From Amanita rubescens (Eukaryota; Basidiomycota; Agaricomycetes; Agaricales; Amanitaceae): DNA of 64,000 nucleotides. This document shows positions 56,127 to 64,000 of the stretch, piece after piece (the stretch's first letter is position 1; each line of letters opens with the position of its first letter). The notes below the pieces were generated by a model that worked only from the letters and a program-made list of their open reading frames with translations, was not told the DNA's origin and did not search any database. The stretch covers positions 1-64,000 of the forward strand of contig WION01000158.1 in assembly GCA_015039365.1 (NCBI GenBank). Reading direction: 5' to 3'. Both the position numbers and the translations under genes were made by a program.

Positions 56127-56900
56127 TGACGTTCAACCTACCAGTGAAGACCCAAACGATAGGTTTCGCAAGACCCCGTAAAACGTCATCTTTTTCTGAA
56201 AGGTAATCTTTCATTTGAAATTGAATTGAATTGAAAGGTCCAAGTCAGGAACGTTGATCATAGGAAACAACTGTTGAGACCAGCAATGATCGTCACCAAT
56301 TCTCCTATTCTTGAGAAGAAGTTCTGTCGTTAGTACCTTAAACAGTGAGTTGACTATTACGTGTGAAAGTGTCTTCCATCCACGCTCCTCGTATTTCTCA
56401 AGTGCAGAAATAAATTTGTTCGTTGTTGTTCCACAAACAAGTGTTTTCCGTTCGCAGAAGGTTGTAAATGGAAATAACGCATACGCCGTGAGTGATTATA
56501 TTCATGACGCAAGCTGTTAAAAATGCTCAGTAAATCTCGGTAATATCACACAAATGACTTACTGTAGTGAAATTGTAAAACAGCGAAAACGGGATCGCGT
56601 TCAGTACTAATGAGCTGAATAACTCTTTTCGTTCCAATCCGAACAAACATATCCACGCGTTTTATTTCTGTTTGACCAGGATAACCATCCCCGGGATCCA
56701 GAACGTCGTTTGTTCGCGGTCAGATTGAGCGTATGCGAAGGTGGCCAAAAAGGTTTGAACAATAGCTGCTATCCAGATCTGAATCGTCGTATTGGACCCT
56801 TGCGAAAGCCTGAAGGGCAGTAGATCCGCTTAATATCGCTCCCGTTAAGAGCATCATATAGCGAAAAAGATCCAGGGTGTAGAGGGATAACGGGTGGGTG
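56127..56900 (-). pseudogene. Fungal protein with GS...DLD (nucleotidyltransferase-like) motif, decayed
   Basis: The minus strand reads LLTGAILSGSTALQAF, YDDSDLD, then GYPGQTEIKRVDMFVRIGTK, VIQLISTERDPVFAVLQFHY, an intron (GTAAGT...ACAG, 49 nt), CVMNIIT, YALFPFTTFCERKTLV, ALEKYEERGWKTLS and LLKNRRIGDDHCW. This order is that of a family common in Agaricomycetes; the GS followed ~14 residues later by DLD resembles the pol-beta-type nucleotidyltransferase motif, which is my inference. A TGA lies after RIRSI (about 56728) and one extra base near 56483 shifts the frame, so it is inactive. The N-terminus is unclear. Confidence 0.6.
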
Positions 56901-57329
56901 TAAAGGGTTCCACGTGCTCGGAAGAGGCACATCGACGGACGATGTTGGTATGTTTCTCCCCCCAAAAAAAGGAGATGTCGTGTAAATGGTTGGACATGGG
57001 CGGACAATGTTGAAAGGAGATGTCCCAAAAAGGAGACGTTCGCCAGCGAGCCTCTCCTTTTTTGGAAACAAGCTAAGCACATAGTAAGAGGTCGCAGGTG
57101 GGCGTAAATGGGTGGTTGGAAGAGGTACCTGTGGGTGGGATTGGGTATGGAGAGGTGTAGAGGGGTCACAGGCAGGTGTCGAGCCTTTCGCGTTGTTGTA
57201 AAAAACGCGGGGCAGGATTTGGCATGGTGCTTGAGCGGGACATGTGCCGCGAGTCGGGATTCGCCGCATCCTAATCCCAAAAAAGACCGTGCGGAGGGTA
57301 TGATTGAAACAAGCTGACCGTGGAACACA

Positions 57330-59100
57330 GTTGGTCAGCGCGATCGAACGGATTGGCGAGGGAGTCCTTTCACGGGTGGATGTAAACCAAGCAAGAGACG
57401 TGGCATAGTGAGCAGGAGTGCGTCGGGTCTCATTTTACCGAATGGAGCCGGCGGCCCGTGCTCCCGTGGGTATGTCTCGCGTCTGGGCGTGTCTCGCGTT
57501 TTCCCGGTTCATTGACCGGACAAAGCCGCGTCAGCAAGATACCGAGTCCTTTCAGGCCTCGGAACAACGCTTTGACGACTCACGCTCTGGCGACGTCTGC
57601 TCTGGCCACTCCTGCTCTCACTGCTCTCGCTCTGGGATGTGGCATCGGCTTTGACAGTGAGTGTTATCTCCCACTGCTATCATTTACTGCTGACGTCCCT
57701 CACCACTCCCAGCCAACTTCATCACATTCCTCACTGCCGTTCCCCTTCGCTGCCGACGCCCGCAATCCGTACCAAGTCCCTCCACTCATTCAAGCTACCT
57801 ATGCCCCCACCATTTGCCGGATCCTCTTTGTAGCGCATTGGATGATCAGCTGTATGCCTTTGTCGTACGAGGAACATACTACGGTCCTCTCCTCAAGGGT
57901 TCTATGCGGATTTCGAGGAAGCGTTGAAGTAGGCGTGGCTACCCCTGCCCCAACAACATCTCGCTCTTTCGACTCTGCTCAACAGCGTGAAGATGGAGGA
58001 ACGGCTCATCTAATGCAGGACCACCACCTTCTTCTCGTCTTGTTCTAGCCACGCTAGCACCTATACTTAACTTCCAGCCGGCTCCAAAACGGGATTTTCC
58101 GCTTTGGACGTACAGGTGAGACTATATGCGCGTTTTTCCGCTTCTCAACTTAGATTCGTACTAGAAAATACGATCTCGTGTTTTGATAAGTCATTCTAAG
58201 AAAGCCATCGTCACTCAGGTTGGAACCTTGCATCATTCGAAGTGTTGAAGCTGGGAGCAAGAAATCTGTTCAACCCTCCAATCCCCCTTGCCAACCGGGG
58301 CAACACCTGATGCGATGTTCATTTCTCCCCTCTACTTCGACAAGTACGTTATCATCGCGAGAACAATCAAAGTCAGCAGCGCTGAGAGGATTCTGGTGCT
58401 AACGGATTAGAACACTTGAAAAGAGTTACGGCGTATGGCAACCTCTCCCTCAAATCCACCCCTGGCTTCCGAGGACTAAGATACGCAGTTCTTGGAGGAG
58501 CCGCTTTTTTAGGGCATATATCTTCACACACGCCGTTCGGCCTCTTGATAGGTGCGTTTGGGATGGTCTCTGCAGGACGCGTATGCTAATTCCTCACCAC
58601 TGTCGCACAGCAGTTGTTGCCCTTTAGAAGGCTCGCAATTGATCCTGGTTGAACGTGCTTTATCTCTGCGAACGCGCTGAGGGAATGGATATAGGAGACT
58701 GAAAATTGGTTCGCCGGCTACGTCGAATTAATGGTTCTTACTCACCGCCAACATCCAGCTACTGCATCGCGGCCCGTCAATACTTCCGTCCTCTGAGAAC
58801 CACTAGGTTTTGATCAAACTCTCCTGCCTACGTGACGAGGCCCGGCACGCATCCTTTTCCTTCCCATATGACCTCAATGAGGTTGGGCCGTATTATTAAG
58901 CATAGTCGCCTGACGGAGCAGAGCGTCAGAAGCATATATCGATATAGTTCCGTTCCCGCCCAAGCGGAAGCAGTTCCCTCGAATGCCCGAACGAAGCTGC
59001 GGCTCTCTCGTTGCAGAGCGGGAAATAACTCGTACCCGGAGACGTCTTCTCTGATCTAGACTTGGAGAAAACGTATGAAGTCGACGCATAGGCTGCCGAT
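57330..59100. other. No supported gene
   Basis: Pro/Ser-rich plus-strand frames (57458-58048) lack motifs. A stretch at 57928-57976 resembles 62184-62235 (see repeat entry). Confidence 0.4.
57928..57976. repeat. Segment similar to 62184-62235
   Basis: GTAGGCGTGGCTACCCCTGC with CCCAACAACATCTCGC here, against GTAGGTGCGGCTACCACCGC with CCCAACACCATCTCGC at 62186. About 80% identity over 48 bp, same orientation. Confidence 0.55.
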
Positions 59101-59159
59101 TTTGGATTAGATGCGGGGGTTCGTGTTGGGACACAGATGATGACTAATTGAATGGGTTA

Positions 59160-59660
59160 CAATGACTGAATGTTCGCTCCACGTCTTATCTACCACTTTG
59201 GCCCTCAATATGGTCATAAGCAGTGACGACGGATTGAACAAGCATGGGGAGCAAACAATTGGTCGAAGTCTCGAAGATGACGGGTCGTTGGAGCACGTTT
59301 GGTCCCCGGTCACGGACGATCAATATAACAGGCTGCAGTTTCGCGATTTGTTGAATGCGATCCTCGAACTACGGCGGGAATCGTGGCTAACTGGGAAATC
59401 GGAACGGAATGGTCCAAGAAAATGTCGACACTATCCGACCACCTCTCCGACCTTTCTCTTCGCATCACTTACACATCCGTCATCAATCTCAACCCGGCTG
59501 AGCCTACATCGCCATCGTGCCTTCCGTGCCCCTGTTATTACCCACACGCAGCCCGCCCGATTTAACGGCTCTGAAGGCGCTTTGACCGCTCTCTTGAGTG
59601 GTTTTTCTTCTTTTTCAATGGTTCACACTTATCAATGCCACACGAAAATCACTGTATTAT
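59160..59660 (+). other. Open frame of unknown meaning
   Basis: A plus-strand frame of 166 codons contains a plausible globular stretch (DDGSLEHVWSPVTDDQYNRL, LLNAILELRRESW) but turns Pro/Ser/Thr-rich without motif. I cannot tell an exon from chance. Confidence 0.3.
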
Positions 59661-59954
59661 GATATGTACTGCGGGAATACAAACTGAAATCAGGTACAAA
59701 GCGTGCAGAAAACTGTTTGAAAGCGAGTGTCGTTGGAGGAGAGGTAGCAATTCAGTCCGTATTTGCGATAGTGATGGGTCAAATTCATGTGATAGATGGA
59801 ATACTGCTGGGAAGCAAATGAGTAGAGTGAATTAGAACATGAACGTCAAATGGAACGCTAGCCTCGGTAAACCTATACTCTACTGGAGGTTGAAAGCGGA
59901 GTTGAGTGTAACGGGAGGCATAGGAATGGTGAACATGGCGCATATAGTGAGATT

Positions 59955-60110
59955 TAAAGACATACCTGCAATCCCGACGTTGGTATGGCATGTTGTCAAG
60001 TGATCCGGAGATGATGCGTGAGCCGTCAGCAGAGAAGGCGACCGAAAAGACGACTTGACGAGTCAGCGAGTGGCAAGGATGAACCGAAGCCCGTACTCAC
60101 ATAAGCGGGT
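59955..60110 (-). pseudogene. Single WD40-repeat scrap
   Basis: The minus strand reads VVFSVAFSADGSRIISGSLDN, the core of one WD40 repeat of the fungal NACHT/WD40 style, preceded by an intron-like GTGAGT...CAAG. No neighbouring repeats are visible on either side, so it is a fragment. Confidence 0.5.
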
Positions 60111-60399
60111 CCTTGGAAGCGCATTTTAGCAACTCGGCAAGTGGTGAGGGTACAGAGAAGCCCGTTGATGCGTCTGACTACGGTCTAAGTGGATAACGCC
60201 GTAGCGAGATCGTCAGACTCAGGTTGCGAGAGAAACCAAACCAAAACCTAAAACAACCAAAACAAACACCTAGCGAGAGCGGAGATAGTGAGAGGGAAAG
60301 GAGAAAGTGTAGTTGGGCTTATTAATATAGCACGACAGCTCCGCAATTGAGCCGAAGGCCAGAGGGTAATGTAGTTGTCAAGAACGTCGGTGCCGACGT

Positions 60400-60715
60400 C
60401 AAGAGAGTCGAAGTCGAGGCGGTAGCGATGGTGCCGAGGCTAAGCGTAGAAGCCGAGGGTCGGGAGACGGTGTCGAGAGGCCGCAGTCGCTATCGATAGA
60501 TGGTAACCGGTGCTGCTAGCTGGAGTCGATATGCGGAGCTGTAAACCGATAAGACGAGGTTGAGTAAACGCAGACGCAGAGAAGAAGACGAAGACGCGGT
60601 TTAACGAAGACGAGGACGTGGTTAACGAAGCCGTGGACGCGATGACGAAGACGAAGACGCGGTGACGAAAGCGAGGTAAACGCAGCCGATAGCGAAGGCG
60701 CAAAAGCGAGACAAC
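60400..60715. repeat. Degenerate GACGAAG/GGCGGT repeat tract
   Basis: Imperfect repeats of GACGAAGACG, CGCGGTTTAACGAAGACG and GTGGTTAACGAAGCCG dominate. The minus strand gives an Arg/Leu/Phe-rich frame that reflects composition, not a gene. Confidence 0.6.
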
Positions 60716-61045
60716 TGTGCGGAGTTATTCAGGACCGCAAACTGAAATCCTGACGAAGGGGGAAAGGGAATCTGGTTTATTGGGTGTTTCGTTACAAGTT
60801 AAATAGTAACGGGAATGTGCTACGTCAGAATGTACATAAGGAGCTTAGCATGTTAAAATAGTGAAACAGGACGTGAAACAGGACGCGAGGCAGGACACGG
60901 GGTTAGTCTTTTGACAGAAAGTGTCTGTTAGTGATAGCGAGCGGCCGCACAAGGCTGCATTAGTTCCTAAATTGGTAAGTAGTAATGGCGTCGCATGGAG
61001 ACTGGGCTTTCTAACTATAGGTGTAGCGCCGGAGGCAGAAAAAAA

Positions 61046-61070
61046 AATAATTGATTAATTAATTAATTAC
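61046..61070. repeat. TTAA/TAAT microsatellite
   Basis: A short A-tract followed by TTGATTAATTAATTAATTAC. No further structure. Confidence 0.7.
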
Positions 61071-61934
61071 TATACGAGAATCGAGTGGTGGTGGATGAGA
61101 GCGCTCGTCGTTGATTGGGATGATACCTAAGACATAGAAGCAGTACAGGAACCCTGTAAAAACTAGGGATTAGCGCTGCCAGACGAGACTCAAGAGCAAT
61201 AAACTTCTATTGCTCACCGTGCATTTGTCTACTTTCCACCTCCCGGGACAGTCCATTCTCCTGCACTTCAAACAAGTTCCGAGGCCGTAGCGAAACGTAG
61301 GTCTCGGTTTTATAATCTGAAACGACTCTCCATTCTTGTTCCCGTTAAACGCCGGCACATCCCGGATTATATAATCCACATACTAAAAATGAGCACTTCG
61401 TGTGAGTCCCCCCCCCCATTTCTGCACGGAATCTGTATCACTGATTCACTGTATCCACAGCGAGTTTGGCTGGCACAGCCCCGCGTGGAATGTGGAATTC
61501 CAGCAGAATACGAGTGGAAAATCCGCACATCGGCATTTACCGAGCCGCGACTACACGCCTCTTTCCCACGCATCACAACGCTCCCCGACATCGTCATGCT
61601 CGCTCACCCATTGCCTCGCCCTCACAACACGTCCATTCCATCCTAAACCCACGCCCGAAGAGCCCTGTACACCCTCAGTCCACCTCAAAGATCTCACGCC
61701 CCTCGATCCGCCGTACTTGCCAGCCAGCCACTTCCCTCAACCCCAGCACCATCGGCCACCATCCCGTGCGTCCCGCAGGATGCGGTCACTCTACCGCATC
61801 ATCCAAAGACTGTCATCGACACTTTCGCGCCCAGCAGAGAGCGAGGTTCAACACAGCGACAAAGTCCGATCCGACGTAGTCTATTACGACGTCCATGGCA
61901 GCTAGCATCCATCATGGCTCCCAGTACCGGGCGA

Positions 61935-62375
61935 GTCCCTCCACCTTGGCTACAACACTGCGGTGCACCCCCTACGCTGGATTCAGTGCCGCATTTCGCA
62001 TCCGACTAATCCCGCAACTCGTTCTTTCCGGTTTCAACGCTAGCGCTCCCCCGATCGCGTTCAAGTGAGATATCTTCATTATTTTTCTCGTATTCTGACC
62101 ACACACGTAGCTATAACCGGTGCCCATCTCGAGAAATACAACCAACTGATCTGGACGCCGACACCAATGCGACCAATTGGACGATGTAGGTGCGGCTACC
62201 ACCGCCCCAACACCATCTCGCGCTTCCAACTCTTGCGTTCCTTCGTACGCAGCCCAGCGCTGAACACCGTTCCCTCCCTGCAAACCTCAGCGTGCCACCA
62301 ATGCAGTCCCAACCTCCCAGTATAGCAGGCGGCTCCCTCCGTGGCTACAACACTGCAGTACACCCCCGCTATGCA
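61935..62375. repeat. Internal duplication of a ~45-bp segment
   Basis: TCCCTCCACCTTGGCTACAA with CACTGCGGTGCACCCCCTAC (61939) recurs as TCCCTCCGTGGCTACAACAC with TGCAGTACACCCCCGCTATG (62333). It lies within Pro/Ser-rich open frames that I cannot assign. Confidence 0.6.
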
Positions 62376-63137
62376 TCCCTTCACGCGCCATCGCTCCTGC
62401 AGCAGCATCAACAGTATCAGCCTCGTCATCATGTCGCACCCGTCCCTCAAGCACCTCTGTCTTCCGTTACTGCGCAGCCCGCCAGCACCTCTCGTAACGA
62501 AGATCATCGCTTCTCTCGTCACTTCAGACACGTCCTAAATTATCAATCATGATTTGGTGATTTCTCCGCTCTCAGCTCTCTGCGTAATCCTTACGCCTAT
62601 AACAGGTCACCAAGTCTCCCAAATAAGTCTCTGCTCTTAAGCCTTGATCCCGTTCGATTGTATGCCCTTCGACGATCTCCCTTCAACTCTCTTCTGGTCT
62701 TCCTCACCCATCAATATCACCTTTATCGACAAGCTGTGTGCAGACTTAACCGCCCGTTCTTGTCCATCTCTCATCTCTCGGCTTTACTGCGGGTACACGA
62801 AAACATGGTGATCCTCCTCCTTGGCTCTCTCGAGTGACCCCTCAACTCACCCTCTAGACTGGCTTTTCGCCATATCAATGCCTTCCCGCTACCCATCCAA
62901 AGAATTCGGACCAGGACTTTCCCACCATCATTGACACTTTCGTGCCTAAGCCTTAAGTACGTGATCTATCCCCTCCCTCGTCTGCTAGCAGCAAGCGGGA
63001 TTTAACATCACCTCCCTACACATCAAATCAAAAGTTCTTGTTCAATGCATTCATCGCTATGCGTTCTCAAGTTGTCCAGGTAAGTGGTATTCTCATTACG
63101 TTTGTTCTTTTCTCATGCATAACGGCCGTAGTTATCT

Positions 63138-63281
63138 AATTTGCTTGTTTTGGCACGATCTTTTTTATCAGCTGTGGTTCTCCCGCAAAATGTACATTTC
63201 CAGAATTCTAATTTGCTTGTTTTGGCACGATCTTTTTTATCAGCTGTGGTTCTCCCGCAAAATGTACATTTCCAGAATTCT
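63138..63281 (-). repeat. Perfect 72-bp tandem duplication, in frame
   Basis: 63138-63209 and 63210-63281 are identical by eye. On the minus strand the duplication is exactly 24 codons and duplicates FWKCTFCGRTTADKKDRAK, a CxxC-containing motif, within an open frame (63313-63113). The flanking frame is short, so whether it is part of a gene is unclear. Confidence 0.85.
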
Positions 63282-63431
63282 GTCAGAAGTTTTACAGTTA
63301 TATACGGTGGCACCTAGGAAATATCTCTACACCTTTTCACTCTGGATTCCAAGGGATTTGGGACCAAATGTGGACGTGTGTTTGAAACCTGACCTTTGTA
63401 TTTAGACAGTATTTTAAGATAAATATGTTTC

Positions 63432-63941
63432 TCATCTCCCTTGAAAGCCTGAGTCATGGTCAGAGCTAAAGCAATCAAAGCAACTTGGACAAATTCTAAA
63501 GCTCAAAAAGCCAGCAGACCCAAAGCTAAAGCTTAAAAAGTGGGCATGCCCAAAGCTAAAGCCCAGGAATGCTCTACTGGCAAAGCCGAAGCTGCCAAAG
63601 CAAAACCAGCTGTTTTCCTGATGTAAGAGAGGGGCCTCGGACCTGCCACTTGGTGGCCCACATCTACAAGTCCGGGGTGCACGGCGTTTAGCGCTAGTAG
63701 GCTCGGCTTCTTGATCATTACTATCAGTTTCAGAGCGCACCCGTTTCTTCAAGCTCCCAGCTTTGCTTTGCGATTGGTTGGTTGCGGCTGCACGGACAAA
63801 TCTTGATGGGTCGACGTACTTGAATATCGTCGTCGTCGTCTGGCTGCTTTGTAAGCATAGTAAAGTACCAATTTCCCAGCTTGTTGGGACGTCATCTTCA
63901 CGCGATTCTTGATGAGTGGGCTTGATTTTATAGCTGTCCAT
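63432..63941 (-). CDS. Possible protein, N-terminal part plausible
   Basis: From an ATG at 63941 the frame reads MDSYKIKPTHQESREDDVPT, then IFKYVDPSRFVRAAA and a basic Ser/Lys stretch (KKRVRSETDSNDQEAEPTSA) like a nuclear signal. After about residue 100 the frame runs through an AAAGCTAAAGC repeat (63460-63605) whose plus strand encodes Lys/Ala repeats, so the C-terminal Phe/Ser-rich half is doubtful. No family recognised. Confidence 0.35.
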   Translation of the reverse strand: MDSYKIKPTHQESREDDVPTSWEIGTLLCLQSSQTTTTIFKYVDPSRFVRAAATNQSQSKAGSLKKRVRSETDSNDQEAEPTSAKRRAPRTCRCGPPSGRSEAPLLHQENSWFCFGSFGFASRAFLGFSFGHAHFLSFSFGSAGFLSFRICPSCFDCFSSDHDSGFQGR

Positions 63942-64000
63942 ATCAGACAAAATCCAGTTAAACACACCTTTTCATTGCGGTGCATTGTGACTCAGCATTA
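63937..64000. repeat. Dispersed repeat shared with 27819-27890 (runs off the window)
   Basis: CCATATCAGACAAAATCCAG, TTTTCATTGCGGTGCATTGT and GACTCAGCAT match the copy at 27.8 kb and continue to the last base. Confidence 0.7.

Noticed and set aside
60440..60703. Minus-strand Arg/Leu/Phe/Ser frame as a gene
   Set aside because: It is the translation of a degenerate GACGAAG-type repeat.
1..64000. tRNA or rRNA genes
   Set aside because: Scanning by eye for TΨC-loop (GGTTCGAAT-like) boxes with a matching acceptor stem gave no convincing hit; a covariance-model search would be needed to exclude them.

Overview
The window is nuclear DNA from a filamentous basidiomycete (Agaricomycetes). Genes are split by many 48-66 nt GT-AG introns, there are fungal families (PP1 glycogen-targeting subunit, HsbA-type surface protein, MARVEL-like membrane protein, F-box proteins), and relics of copia, LINE and other elements lie between them. 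Several uncharacterised proteins look like families I associate with Rhizoctonia/Ceratobasidiaceae, but the species is inference only. Most of the window is repeat-rich accessory sequence.

Layout. 1-3849 is a long gene-poor stretch with short tandem repeats. 3850-6317 (+) encodes a CBM21/RVxF protein phosphatase 1 glycogen-targeting subunit. 6318-10490 holds no gene I can support. 10490-19200 mixes three copies of a repeat carrying histidyl-tRNA synthetase (HisRS) pieces with a decayed F-box gene (-), an HsbA-like secreted protein (-), a copia relic and a two-exon uncharacterised gene (16974-18224 +). 20333-21062 (+) is a small coiled-coil gene. 21213-23520 is a decayed LINE ORF1 with an A-rich tail, abutting a fragment of mitochondrial DNA polymerase gamma. 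24261-27420 (-) is a tight pair: HisRS, with two in-frame starts that suggest dual mitochondrial/cytosolic targeting, and 7 bp after its stop codon a four-helix MARVEL-like protein.

The most interesting stretch is 32.3-46.3 kb. A DDE integrase gene (-) and a divergently transcribed 446-residue orphan gene (+) sit between copies of a ~46-bp motif that is direct on the left and inverted on the right, as expected of a DNA transposon with subterminal inverted repeats. The integrase gene is split by a 7,837-bp LTR retrotransposon with apparently identical 486-bp LTRs and a perfect 5-bp target duplication. That retroelement encodes only a copia-like Gag, has a copia-type half-tRNA primer site, and fills about 4.7 kb with back-to-back short hairpins and repeated hairpin cassettes.

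46428-49956 (-) is a large multi-exon gene with N-terminal Cys/His knuckles. 50367-50996 (-) is a small secreted repeat protein with a degraded relative at 27.7 kb. From 51 kb to the end there are tandem repeats, a decayed secreted-protein gene with a duplicated domain, a fourth HisRS fragment, a decayed GS/DLD-motif gene, a WD40 scrap, and a perfect 72-bp tandem duplication near the right edge.
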